Part shown: positions 35,812 through 44,869 of the stretch, one piece after another
Layout: the number at the start of each line of letters is the position of its first letter
Numbering within the stretch: position 1 is the first letter of the stretch
Assembly (NCBI RefSeq): GCF_014641075.1
Contig: NZ_BMHP01000005.1
Span: 124,001-188,000 of the forward strand
Direction of reading: 5' to 3'
Source: Paenibacillus nasutitermitis
Lineage (GTDB): Bacteria; Bacillota; Bacilli; Paenibacillales; Paenibacillaceae
DNA: 64,000 bases
The notes under the pieces: model-generated
The model's input: only the letters and a program-made list of their open reading frames with translations
Told to the model about the DNA's origin: nothing
Database searches by the model: none
Program-made: the position numbers and the translations under genes

Positions 35812-36330
35812 ATGGAGCTTATTGAAATGATTGACGATGTCTTCCAGGCAGCCCAATCCGGTGATGCATCCCGGCTGCGTCGTCTTCTTGCGTCCTGTCC
35901 CCAGCTTGCCAACACGGAAAACAAGGATGGGCTTACGCCCCTGGGATTTGCCGCGCATTTCGGCCACAAGGATGCCGTACAGGCATTATTGGACCATGGC
36001 GCAGATATTAATGCTTTATCCCATTCCAAGGTTTCCTTCATTCCGTCCAACACCGCGCTGCATGCGTCGATTGCGGGGGAACGAAACATGGATGTCATTC
36101 ACCTGCTGCTGCTGAATAAGGCAAACACAAATGTATTCGACAGCAATGGTCATACTTGTTTGCATAGTGCCTCGTTTCACGATGACAACGCCGATCTGAT
36201 TCGTTTATTGATCGGGTACGGAGCGGATGTAAATGCCAGGATTGAAGGCGGAGATACGGTATTGTCGCTCGCAAACCAGCAAGCCAACCGTCAAGTTGCC
36301 GAGCTGCTGGCCCAGTATGGAGCTGTCTAA
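35812..36330 (+). CDS. Ankyrin-repeat protein
   Basis: This 172-aa cytoplasmic protein consists of about four to five ankyrin repeats, e.g. DGLTPLGFAAHFGHKDAVQALLDHGADINA and NGHTCLHSASFHDDNADLIRLLIGYGADVNA, with a short helical cap. Such proteins mediate protein-protein contacts; no partner is evident. RBS GGAGGG lies 7 bases before the ATG. It is alone between two terminators. Confidence 0.92.
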   Translation: MELIEMIDDVFQAAQSGDASRLRRLLASCPQLANTENKDGLTPLGFAAHFGHKDAVQALLDHGADINALSHSKVSFIPSNTALHASIAGERNMDVIHLLLLNKANTNVFDSNGHTCLHSASFHDDNADLIRLLIGYGADVNARIEGGDTVLSLANQQANRQVAELLAQYGAV

Positions 36331-36331
36331 A

Positions 36332-36374
36332 TAAAAAAACCGCCCTTAGTCTTTTTCAAGATACTAAGGGCGGT
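36332..36374 (-). terminator. Terminator of the SLH gene (also faces the ankyrin gene)
   Basis: ACCGCCCTTAGT (36339-36350) pairs perfectly with ACTAAGGGCGGT (36363-36374), with seven T on the minus strand. Confidence 0.9.
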
Positions 36375-36385
36375 CCTCGTTATAT

Positions 36386-38548
36386 CTACTTATTTAAATT
36401 CAGTGCTCTTAGGATGATCGTAACGGCTTCCGCACGGGTTGCATTCCCTTTTGGCTTCAAGGTGCCGTCCTCATAACCGCCTATTAATTCCTTTGAGACA
36501 GCCGTAAGAACGGCAGCTTTTGCCCACCCGGAAATGTCGGCGCTATCCTTGTACGTCTTGCCGCTGGATACCAGCTCGATATTGCTGGCACTCACGATCA
36601 TTTGAGCCATCTGTTCGCGGGTAATCAGATTGTTGGGACCAAATGCCGTATCGCTGTAACCGGAAATGATTCCGTGAGCTGCAGCTGTGGCAATGAAACT
36701 TTTTGCCCAATGATCGGTGATGTCCGTGAAGGTCTTTCCGTCTTTTGCAGGCAGATCAAACGCCTTTACAAGAACGGAAACGAATTCAGCACGGGTGATG
36801 CTTTTGCTTGGTTTAAAGGTTCCGTCCGGATATCCGGTTATTGCTTCCAACTGAATCAAAGCTTGAATATTCGTTTCCGCCCAATGTCCCTTAATGTCAG
36901 ATAACTCGACAGAGTTTGGTTTAGTAGTCGGAATATCCTCTTTTTTAACATCGGCCAGAACAGCAAATTTCCCGAAATGATTCACAGAGCCTGTTGCCGT
37001 AAAATTCGTTTTATCCACTTGTGTGTTGTCGAGCGCAATCCATTTATTGGTTTGTTCGTTAAACCAGTAGATACCAACCGAAGTTTGAGCTGGATCGACT
37101 AAAGTTTTGTTAAATGGCAACGTAATGGAAACCGCGGCGCTGAAATTGTCAGCATTATCTTTTTTAATTTCAAAGACATCACTTACAAGCTTTTGCGAAG
37201 GGTCGACGGGCAGTTTGGACACGTCCGTCACTTTATCCACTGTTACCTTAATATCACTCGCAACTGCACCGGCCGGAATGACAATTTTAACACCATTTTG
37301 ATCGACCGTGCCCCCATTGGTTGAAATGACGTTCGAGGCGTTGCCGCCGATATTGCCATAATATCCGCCGTTTGAAGCAGGCGTATAACTGGCAAACTTC
37401 GTGAAGTGTTTCGTCCAGATAACCTGGTCATTGCCAACATCGATTTTTGCGTCGCCGCCGGCTTGAATCTCAGTGTCTGCAGCTGTTTGAGTATCCGTAC
37501 TCAAGGCTTTCGTAATGGGTGTAAATACGTTTCCTTTTGCATAACCCGCTGCTTTTCCTGCCTGGTAGGGAAGCAAAAGCCGTACAGCCTTATCAAAGGT
37601 TAAGGTAACGTCTTCAGATCCCACCTCAATAACGGCACTCACATCTCCGCTGTCTGGCCATACACTGCTGTTGCTCAGAAGCGTAGGCAGTTTAATGACG
37701 CCATCCCAATTGGCTGGAGCTGTAATTTTGGTGCCGGCAGGAATGGATAGACTTACGTTCCCCAATGAAGTAACAGCTTTCACCTCGATTAAAGGAAGGG
37801 TAGCCGTTCTGGTGGTTCCTGCCACGTCGCTCGTTACCTGCAAGGTCGCGTTCGTGGTTCCTTCTGGTATAGAAAGACTCAAAGGCTCCGTCGAGACTTG
37901 GATAGGAACGTTAGAAACGACGGTTTGGACAGCCGGCCTTGTAATAGAGAGGCTGTAGGTTTTTTTCGTTATTCCGTCTTGAGCCGTGACTTCAACGGAA
38001 ACTTGGGTTACTCCTTCGTTTACATTCACTTGCTTCGTTGCGGCTGTCTCGTTATTAATTTTGATGATTGCTTGTGGATCAGCTGCAGATGCAGTAACGG
38101 TTACACTGCTAACCGCATTTCCCACACTAATGGGATAATCGGTTTTGTCTGCGGAGAAATCAAAGGGAATTCCGCTTAGCTGCAAGCTTTTCAAATTGGC
38201 GTTTGTGTTGCCAACCGGTGATTGCGATACCGTAAATGTTTTGGATTCCGGATTGCCTACACCGCCAACATAGGCCGTATAATTGCCAGCTTCCAAGGTG
38301 TACGGACCAAAGGAATAATTGCCATTGGCATCCGCCTTGTTCTGGTCAGCCAAAATGTTAGTGTTACTGTTATCTGCTACGCGCAGGGTAAGATTCTTGC
38401 CGCCATAGGAGGCATTTCCTCCCGTAAGGATCACCTGGTTGTTATTTACAGAGACGACCAGGTTGTAGTTGTCTGCAAAAGCATACGCAGGAAGAAGGGT
38501 AAACACTAAAACCAGCGTTAAAAGTAGGCCGAGCCATTTTTTTTTCAA
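36386..38548 (-). CDS. SLH-domain surface protein with cadherin-like domain
   Basis: This 720-aa exported protein starts at a TTG (GAGTGAGG upstream) with a signal peptide ending near AYAFA-DN. Residues ~26-108 form a beta domain, ~115-205 resemble the cadherin-like beta-sandwich domain (NLKSLQLSGIPFDFSADKTDY... ending KTYSLSITR), and ~400-530 include a ZU5-like stretch (NGGTVDQNGVKIVIPAGAV). Three SLH domains occupy ~540-720 (GYPDGTFKPSKSITRAEF; GYSDTAFGPNNLITREQ; GGYEDGTLKPKGNATRAEA), which would tether it to the cell wall. It is the last gene of the secA2 cluster, a plausible SecA2 client, but nothing in the sequence proves that. Confidence 0.9.
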   Translation of the reverse strand: MKKKWLGLLLTLVLVFTLLPAYAFADNYNLVVSVNNNQVILTGGNASYGGKNLTLRVADNSNTNILADQNKADANGNYSFGPYTLEAGNYTAYVGGVGNPESKTFTVSQSPVGNTNANLKSLQLSGIPFDFSADKTDYPISVGNAVSSVTVTASAADPQAIIKINNETAATKQVNVNEGVTQVSVEVTAQDGITKKTYSLSITRPAVQTVVSNVPIQVSTEPLSLSIPEGTTNATLQVTSDVAGTTRTATLPLIEVKAVTSLGNVSLSIPAGTKITAPANWDGVIKLPTLLSNSSVWPDSGDVSAVIEVGSEDVTLTFDKAVRLLLPYQAGKAAGYAKGNVFTPITKALSTDTQTAADTEIQAGGDAKIDVGNDQVIWTKHFTKFASYTPASNGGYYGNIGGNASNVISTNGGTVDQNGVKIVIPAGAVASDIKVTVDKVTDVSKLPVDPSQKLVSDVFEIKKDNADNFSAAVSITLPFNKTLVDPAQTSVGIYWFNEQTNKWIALDNTQVDKTNFTATGSVNHFGKFAVLADVKKEDIPTTKPNSVELSDIKGHWAETNIQALIQLEAITGYPDGTFKPSKSITRAEFVSVLVKAFDLPAKDGKTFTDITDHWAKSFIATAAAHGIISGYSDTAFGPNNLITREQMAQMIVSASNIELVSSGKTYKDSADISGWAKAAVLTAVSKELIGGYEDGTLKPKGNATRAEAVTIILRALNLNK

Positions 38549-38633
38549 AATAAATCCTCACTCTCTTTGTCATTCTTCGTTCATTTATCTTCGCAGAGAA
38601 GCTGCAGGGCTCCTGCGAGCTGGAACCATTCTT

Positions 38634-40934
38634 CTATCCTTCATTGGAAGCGATGGCTGCTTCCTTTGGTTGTGCTTTGGCTGCCTGATTTTGCAAATCG
38701 TCCCAGACAAACACTTTTACTGTGTAATTCCCGGTTGTTGGCAGCTCGAATTCAGCACGCACTTCCTCGTCATCGCTGATATTTTCTTCAATGGCGATAA
38801 GCTGAACCGGTTTATTTCCGTTCATGAGTTGGAATATGACGGTTACAGTCTCGTCGGTCACAGATTGTTTGTTGATTTTGGCGACTACCGAAGCTGAAAG
38901 TCCATCCACTGTAACTTGTGGCGTATCGATACTATAGTCGTCGGAAGTGCCCGGTGCCGGTACTAAGTAATAGTAGGTTTTGCCGCCTTCGGCTGGCTTG
39001 TCTGTTGTTGGAGTTAGCCCTGTGTTCGTTACCGTGCCTTGGCCGTTTACGACCCAGATGGTTGGCTTGTCAGCTGCTTCACTGCCGTTAACCAGTGTTC
39101 CGGTTACAGTCAATTGCGCATTATTTATTCCATCCGGACCTTTTGCTACTTCGATTCCGCCATAATCGTTGCCGGTTACGGTGGTTACACCCGTCAAGTT
39201 AACCTCGGACGCATTCACCAGCAGCGCGGCATCTGCTCCGCTGCCTGTGAAGTTGTTTACGGTTACGCCAGCGGAGTTATAAACTTGTAGCGCATAGACG
39301 CCCTGCCAGCCCAATTTTGCCGTCATCGCCACTTTTAAGTCGTTAATGGTGACACCACTTGCTTCCACGGCAATCCCGTGCTTGCTTCCAGATGGGCTTT
39401 CGTTGATGGCATCCGTGTAACTAATGGTATGACCATTACCGTTGATCGTCAGTGCCCGGTTCACGACGAGCCGTTCCGCCACACCGCTGATGTCATCAGT
39501 CAGATTGATTGTCGTGACCTGGATGTCGCCTAACGCTGTTTGCAGCTCAGTCAAGTTTTTTGCACTTGCCGTTTTTGCTAGATAAAAGTAGGTCTTGCCC
39601 TCTGCGGCTGGTGTGCTTACGGTTGCAGTTGCCCCTGTATTCGTTACCGATCCTTCATCACCTACAATCCAAATGGTTGGCTTGTCGATGGCTTCACTGT
39701 CGTTAACCAGTGTTCCGGATACAGTTAATTGTGCATCATTTATTCCATCCGGACCTTTTGCTACTTCGATTCCGCCATAATCGTTACCGGTTACGGTGGT
39801 TACACCCGTCAAGTTAACCTTGGACGCATTCACCAGCAGCGCGGCATCTGCTCCGCTGCCTGTAAAGTTGTTTACGGTTACGCCAGCGGAGTTATAGACT
39901 TGCAGCGCATAGACGCCTTGCCAGCCCAATTTTGCCGTCATCGCCACGTGTAAGTCGTTAATGGTAACACCACTTGCTTCAACGGCAATCCCGTGCCGGG
40001 ATCCAGGGGAGCTTGAATTAATGGCGTCCGTGAAATTAATCGTGTGACCATTACCGTTGATCGTAAGTGCACGGTTCACGACGAGCCGCTCTGCTACACT
40101 GCCGATATTTGCAGTCAGATTGATCGTCGTGACCCGGACGTCACCTAGCGCTGTTTGGAGTTCAGTCAGGTCTTCTGCACTTGCCGTTTTTGCCAGATAA
40201 TAGTAGGTCTTGCCCTCAGCGGCTGGCGTGCTTACGGTTGCAGTTGCCCCTGAGTTCGTTACCGATCCTTGACCATCTACAATCCAAATAGTTGGCTTGT
40301 CAGCTGCTTCACTGCCGTTAACCAGAGTTCCGGTTACAGTTAGTTGGGCATCCGCTATTCCATCTACACCTCTGGCTACTTCGATCCCGCCAAAATCGTT
40401 GTCGGTTACGGTCGTTACACCCGTCAAGTTAACCTCGGACGCATTCACCAACAGCGCGGCATCTGCTCCGCTGCCTGTATAGTTGTTTACGGTTACTCCG
40501 GTGGCGTTATAGACTTGCAGCGCATAGACGCCCTGCCAGCCCGGCGCTTCTGTCATAGCCACGTGTAAGTCGTTAATGGTGACACCACTTGCTTCCACGG
40601 CAATCCCGTGCTTGCTTCCAGATGGGCTCTCGTTGATGGCATCCGTGTAACTAATGGTGTGACCATTACCGTTGATCGTGAGTGCCCTTGTCACCACGAG
40701 TCGCTCTGCTACACCGCTAATATCTGCAGTCAGATTGATTGTCGTGACCAGGCTGTCGCCTAACGCTGTTTGGAGTTCAAATAAAGTTGATACACTAGCT
40801 TCGTTTGCTTCCGCGGCACTTACCACACCGGGTAATACTGCCACAACCGGTGTTACCGCCATGGTAACCGCCATGACCTTTGCTACTTTACTGCGCGCTG
40901 AGGATCGTTTGTCCTCATGTTTTTTCTTAGCCAT
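38634..40934 (-). CDS. Exported surface protein of three 205-aa repeats
   Basis: This 766-aa protein has a long charged N-terminus (MAKKKHEDKRSSARSK), a hydrophobic stretch and cleavage near VSAAE, like S-layer protein signals. Residues 53-257, 258-462 and about 463-667 are three copies of one 205-residue unit (ELQTALGD..TTINLT..RALTINGNGH...GVTVNN...GGIEVA), whose short hydrophobic turns suggest a right-handed beta-helix. A ~100-residue C-terminal beta domain follows. There is no SLH, LPxTG or catalytic motif, so attachment is unclear. It lies between secA2 and an SLH gene. Function unknown; major S-layer or matrix protein is one possibility. Confidence 0.8.
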   Translation of the reverse strand: MAKKKHEDKRSSARSKVAKVMAVTMAVTPVVAVLPGVVSAAEANEASVSTLFELQTALGDSLVTTINLTADISGVAERLVVTRALTINGNGHTISYTDAINESPSGSKHGIAVEASGVTINDLHVAMTEAPGWQGVYALQVYNATGVTVNNYTGSGADAALLVNASEVNLTGVTTVTDNDFGGIEVARGVDGIADAQLTVTGTLVNGSEAADKPTIWIVDGQGSVTNSGATATVSTPAAEGKTYYYLAKTASAEDLTELQTALGDVRVTTINLTANIGSVAERLVVNRALTINGNGHTINFTDAINSSSPGSRHGIAVEASGVTINDLHVAMTAKLGWQGVYALQVYNSAGVTVNNFTGSGADAALLVNASKVNLTGVTTVTGNDYGGIEVAKGPDGINDAQLTVSGTLVNDSEAIDKPTIWIVGDEGSVTNTGATATVSTPAAEGKTYFYLAKTASAKNLTELQTALGDIQVTTINLTDDISGVAERLVVNRALTINGNGHTISYTDAINESPSGSKHGIAVEASGVTINDLKVAMTAKLGWQGVYALQVYNSAGVTVNNFTGSGADAALLVNASEVNLTGVTTVTGNDYGGIEVAKGPDGINNAQLTVTGTLVNGSEAADKPTIWVVNGQGTVTNTGLTPTTDKPAEGGKTYYYLVPAPGTSDDYSIDTPQVTVDGLSASVVAKINKQSVTDETVTVIFQLMNGNKPVQLIAIEENISDDEEVRAEFELPTTGNYTVKVFVWDDLQNQAAKAQPKEAAIASNEG
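38934..40778 (-). repeat. Three tandem 615-bp coding repeats
   Basis: Matching landmarks such as GTCGTGACC recur at 39511, 40126 and 40741, exactly 615 bp apart. The copies closer to the C-terminus are nearly identical over long stretches (GVYALQVYNSAGVTVNNF region), pointing to recent duplication or gene conversion. Confidence 0.9.
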
Positions 40935-41001
40935 TTTTATACCTCTCTCCTATGAGCCCTTATGCGAATAGTTTGATAAACCTTTAACCCTGCCTCGGTA
41001 C

Positions 41002-41424
41002 CTACTCCAGTAAGGGCATCACCCCTTTCATTTGAAAGACACGCCAGCTCTCATCGGCAAAACGGATGAGACTGACAAGATAAATGATCTTTTTTTCTCC
41101 TGTCTTTGGATCCTGGAAGAAGACCTCTACATTGCTGCGATAAACGGGTTCGTCACCTTGTGTGACAAAAATTTCATTTTGCAGGGCAAACCCCTTTTTC
41201 CATGTTGGATCCCTCTTTATTTCAGCAAAAGCAAATTGCTGGGCATAGGTATCAACGATGCCTATGATTCGCATTTGCTCGTTTATATCGATCTCCTCAG
41301 TACCCTGGACAATTTCATCTTCCTGGGGCTGGCCGGGCTCTTCGGTCACTAATTCCCGGGAAGATTCATTGGAAGCGTTACGGAATAGACGACTACGAAT
41401 TTTTGCAAGAAATTTCTGTGCCAT
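41002..41424 (-). CDS. Small protein coupled to SecA2, function unknown
   Basis: This 140-aa protein has a basic N-terminus (AQKFLAKIRSRLFR), an acidic linker (~28-50) and a ~90-residue domain (EQMRIIGIVDTYAQQFAFAEIKRDPTW...EVFFQDPKTGEKKIIYLVSLIRFADESWRVFQMKG) with an NTF2-like alternation of strands. It has no signal peptide. Its ATG comes one base after the secA2 stop (TAGCATG), with AGGTGG inside secA2, so translation is tightly coupled. A SecA2 adaptor or chaperone role, comparable in position to SlaP/SlaQ of Bacillus anthracis, is inferred; I see no sequence match to them. Confidence 0.7.
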   Translation of the reverse strand: MAQKFLAKIRSRLFRNASNESSRELVTEEPGQPQEDEIVQGTEEIDINEQMRIIGIVDTYAQQFAFAEIKRDPTWKKGFALQNEIFVTQGDEPVYRSNVEVFFQDPKTGEKKIIYLVSLIRFADESWRVFQMKGVMPLLE

Positions 41425-41425
41425 G

Positions 41426-43795
41426 CTATACCACCTGATTCATTCTTTGAATGGGCTCGTTCGTGGAGTCTCTTAGTTCTTGCATGACTTTACGGGCGAC
41501 TATCTTCTGGATGCGGTCTCCCATTTGATTAAACAATCGCCATGCTTCCTTCTGAAAGGCTTGTACCGGATCCTGCTGGGCGTAAGCCTGATAATGAATA
41601 CCATGCTTCAATTGCTGCAAGCTTTCCAAATGGTCCAGCCAGCTGCGGTCAATAATTTGGAGATAAGAAGGGCGCCATATTTGCTTCCAGTAGGAAGGCT
41701 CCCTCTGCGCAATATAGGCATCCCATCTATTTGTCCATTCGACTACCACTTGATCGATTATTTTCTGCGAATTCTGCCAATCCTGGATATTGTGCAAAAA
41801 GGGCCCCTCCGCCCCGAACTCGCGCTTTAGCTGCCAAATATCCCATTCTTCAGGTACTTTATGGTCGGGGCAATACTTATGAATGAACGCGGTCATGTAG
41901 GATACGACCGAATGGGATAGCCGGGCGGGCCATTCTTCTGATTGAAGAACTTCATTGCGCTGCTGATAGAAAGCCTGGCGCTGATCATGGATGATCGTGT
42001 CAAAGCGAAATACCATCGAACGGACTGACAGCAATTGCTGCTCCACATGCCTTTGCACAGTTCCCATGAAACCCTGCAGCTTGCCGCCCAGAAAGCCCTC
42101 TTGGCCCCATTGCCAACTCTCGCGAAATTCTTCCGCTTCGTCCTTGGCAAACCTTTCGATCAATTCATCCTCTAAAGATAGAAAAAACTGCGAAGAACCT
42201 GGATCCCCTTGCCTGCCTGAGCGTCCACGCAGCTGATTGTCAATGCGCCGGCTTTCATGGCGTTCTGTCCCGATGACATGTAAACCTCCGAGCTGGGCAA
42301 CGCCTTCTCCCAAGCGAATATCGGTTCCTCTGCCGGCCATATTGGTTGCAATGGTTATCGCTCCCTTCAATCCGGCACCGGCAATAATTTTTGCCTCCTC
42401 CTGTTCTGTTTTGGCATTGAGAATTTGATAGGGAACCTTCAAGCTTGAGAGTCTGTTTGCGATATCCTCCGATTGCTGTACGGAAGTTGTTCCTACAAGC
42501 ACGGGCTGACTTTGCGCATGCCTCTTTCTTATTTCTTCGATTACGCGATCGTATTTAATTTCTTTGGTTAGAAAAATGATATCTTCATAGTCCTGGCGAA
42601 TAATCGGCTTATGAGTTGGAACGGAAACGACTTCCAGACCGTAAATACGCCGCATTTCTTCTTCATCTGTTTGAATCGTTCCTGACATGCCTGCGATCTG
42701 ATTGTATAAGCTGAATACTTTTTGAATCGTTATAGTAGCATGGGTTCGATTTTCCTCACTTAAAGGCACATTCTCTTTGGCTTCAATCGCCTGCTGTAAC
42801 CCTTCGCTGAACTGACGGCCCTCGAGAATACGTCCTGTAAAAGCATCAACAATATGTACTTTATGATCCGCAACCATGTAGTCTACGTCCCGGTGCATTA
42901 ATACTTTAGCCCGCAGGCTTTGCAATAAATAATGATAGATGACGGTGTATTCAACCTCATACAGGTTATCGATCATGAAAGCAGCTTCTATCTTCCTGAT
43001 GGCCGATTCCGTAAACATCACTTGATTCGATTCACGATCGGTTTCATAGTCGCGTCCTTCAAGAAATCCCCGAACGAATCTCGCACACACATAATAAAGA
43101 TCTGGCGCTGCTTTGCTTGTCCCTGCGATAATGAGCGGTGTCCGTGCCTCATCGATCAATATACTGTCGATTTCATCTATGATGGCAAATGAGAGCGCTC
43201 TCTGTACCCGATGTTCGGCCTCCGACACCATATGATCCCGCAAGTAGTCAAATCCAAATTCCGTACAGGTGCCATAAGTGATATCTTGTAAATAGGCCGT
43301 TCTCTTCTCATATTCGCTCATACTTGCCAGGTTCAGTCCCACGGATAAACCAAGGAGCTTAAACACCTTACTCATTTCTTCATAATCGCGTTTCGCTAAG
43401 TATTCATTAACGTTAACCATATGTAGACCTTTATTCTGTAACCCAAACCAATAGGCAGGGAGAAGAGAAACGATGGTTTTCCCCTCGCCCGTCTTCATCT
43501 CTGCAACATCTCCCTGACATAGGATCCATCCGGCTATCAGCTGAACATCATGCATGGTAATCCCCAGAGCTCTCTTTACCGCTTCTTTTACTACAGCAAA
43601 AGCTAAATAAAGCGCTTCCTTACGTTTGCTGTCTTCTTGCAAACTGGTCCGCAGTTCAACGCTGACTTGATCCAGAGCTTTTGTATCTTGAATAGATTTA
43701 TAATATTTATCAATTTTAGGTAGTATATGGGCTAGAATGTTCTTGACTTCCCTCTGGTTCTTATTTCCTAACCATTGCCTGAACTTAGAAAGCAA
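41426..43795 (-). CDS. secA2: Accessory preprotein translocase ATPase SecA2
   Basis: This 789-aa motor drives export of selected proteins through SecYEG. Walker A MKTGEGKT, the motif-II region IDEIDSILIDEARTPLII, TNMAGRGTDIRL and RGRSGRQGDPGSSQFF are intact. It is shorter than housekeeping SecA (~840) and lacks the C-terminal Cys-rich zinc/SecB-binding tail, ending at MNQVV; both traits are usual for SecA2. It starts with TTG after AAAGGAGGAG. The downstream small protein and two surface proteins are the likely dedicated partners and clients. Confidence 0.92.
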   Translation of the reverse strand: MLSKFRQWLGNKNQREVKNILAHILPKIDKYYKSIQDTKALDQVSVELRTSLQEDSKRKEALYLAFAVVKEAVKRALGITMHDVQLIAGWILCQGDVAEMKTGEGKTIVSLLPAYWFGLQNKGLHMVNVNEYLAKRDYEEMSKVFKLLGLSVGLNLASMSEYEKRTAYLQDITYGTCTEFGFDYLRDHMVSEAEHRVQRALSFAIIDEIDSILIDEARTPLIIAGTSKAAPDLYYVCARFVRGFLEGRDYETDRESNQVMFTESAIRKIEAAFMIDNLYEVEYTVIYHYLLQSLRAKVLMHRDVDYMVADHKVHIVDAFTGRILEGRQFSEGLQQAIEAKENVPLSEENRTHATITIQKVFSLYNQIAGMSGTIQTDEEEMRRIYGLEVVSVPTHKPIIRQDYEDIIFLTKEIKYDRVIEEIRKRHAQSQPVLVGTTSVQQSEDIANRLSSLKVPYQILNAKTEQEEAKIIAGAGLKGAITIATNMAGRGTDIRLGEGVAQLGGLHVIGTERHESRRIDNQLRGRSGRQGDPGSSQFFLSLEDELIERFAKDEAEEFRESWQWGQEGFLGGKLQGFMGTVQRHVEQQLLSVRSMVFRFDTIIHDQRQAFYQQRNEVLQSEEWPARLSHSVVSYMTAFIHKYCPDHKVPEEWDIWQLKREFGAEGPFLHNIQDWQNSQKIIDQVVVEWTNRWDAYIAQREPSYWKQIWRPSYLQIIDRSWLDHLESLQQLKHGIHYQAYAQQDPVQAFQKEAWRLFNQMGDRIQKIVARKVMQELRDSTNEPIQRMNQVV

Positions 43796-44212
43796 TGTAA
43801 CTCCTCCTTTGTTATGGAGCTGGAAATTTAGAAGTTATTGCCGATCTCAATGCACACTTGTAATTCCCAAATAATACCACATAAAACATATGGCAATATA
43901 TATAGATAATATAGCTTATGGATCAATATTCCTAATCTGTTATGGAAGCATTTAGGCTCTTTTTCTCATATTAACCGACAATTCACTGCATTATCTTCCA
44001 ATTTGCTCAATAATTCACCAATATCAGACAGTGATGGAATTGCTATCACCCTATTCTCTTGTATCCCTATCTCTTGTGCAGGAACGAGACAATAGATCTG
44101 CAGTTGCAATGGAAACATACGAAAAAACCGTATACCGATGTGTAGGATACGGCCTCGCCTGGAATAACGAGTAGGGACTTTATACCCACCTCCTTCGCGA
44201 ATTTCTCATGGA
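43796..44212. other. AT-rich gap upstream of secA2
   Basis: These 417 bases contain no convincing gene. They include an AT-rich stretch (TATATATAGATAATATAGC around 43900) that may hold the secA2 promoter, and the terminator of the HD gene at 44122-44152. Confidence 0.5.
44122..44152 (-). terminator. Terminator of the HD hydrolase gene
   Basis: On the minus strand a stem (44152-44145 with 44136-44128; one bulge) is followed by six T (44127-44122), 61 bases past the HD gene stop. Confidence 0.6.
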
Positions 44213-44641
44213 TTAATCGCTATCTAAAATTTCAATGGCTTTCTTATATTTATCCACTCTTTTTAAATCACCTTGGGTCGGGTCCTTTATTCGCGACAGA
44301 TCCAGGTTTTCTTTAAGATCGGCCTTTTTTACGTTCCTGGATATCGGATTCGTGTTCGCTCGTTGAATAAATTCCTCGTAGGTCTCTTCTTCCGTTTTTG
44401 TTAATAAACGAATGGCTTCGATGATCTCTCCGGAAAATCCATATTTCTTCAATTCTTCAATGGTCACTTCCGTATCTTCGACCACGTCATGCAGCACCGC
44501 AACGATCTTCTCTTCTATGGTTTCCACCCTGTTCATCACCGCCAGCGGGTGCAGAATATAGGGTTTCCCTCCTTTATCGCATTGGCCTTTGTGTGCATGC
44601 AAGGCAATTGAAATCGCAACTTCGATATCCAATCTGGTCAT
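44213..44641 (-). CDS. HD-domain hydrolase, MESH1/small alarmone hydrolase-like
   Basis: This ~142-aa protein has HAHKGQ, the His of YILHPLAVM, the HD pair in VLHDVVEDT and a downstream VKKADLKENLDL, the metal-binding and catalytic set of RelA/SpoT-type (p)ppGpp hydrolases, without synthetase or TGS domains. The ED pair after HD is the usual marker of pyrophosphohydrolase activity. It would break down alarmones in the cytoplasm. The start is uncertain: ATG 44641 (MTRLD) fits the family; a TTG two codons on or an ATG upstream at 44680 are alternatives. Confidence 0.82.
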   Translation of the reverse strand: MTRLDIEVAISIALHAHKGQCDKGGKPYILHPLAVMNRVETIEEKIVAVLHDVVEDTEVTIEELKKYGFSGEIIEAIRLLTKTEEETYEEFIQRANTNPISRNVKKADLKENLDLSRIKDPTQGDLKRVDKYKKAIEILDSD

Positions 44642-44807
44642 CTCCCTTGTTCCGATATCAAGTCTCTTACAAAAAATCATACCCAATCATACCCTTTGAA
44701 AGGTAACGTGTTTTGAGTACGTAAACAGGGTACCAGCCGCATATCTCAAGAAAATACACGGATTCTTATGAAAATACAGTTTTCGACGATTAACTTCATT
44801 AAATTTG

Positions 44808-44830
44808 GGTAATGACCTCATATCATTACC
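44808..44830 (+). promoter_or_regulatory. Inverted repeat upstream of the repeat-protein/sortase cluster
   Basis: GGTAATGA (44808-44815) and TCATTACC (44823-44830) form a perfect 8-bp inverted repeat with a 7-base spacer, 39 bases before the first start codon. Candidate operator or leader hairpin. Confidence 0.45.
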
Positions 44831-44869
44831 ATTAGATTTCCAGTGTAGACAGGGAAGGAGGTGATATTG

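Noticed and set aside
44779..44787. Spo0A box (TTCGACG) upstream of the sortase cluster
   Set aside because: One base off the 0A-box core and without a second site; too weak to claim, despite the Spo0E-like gene downstream.
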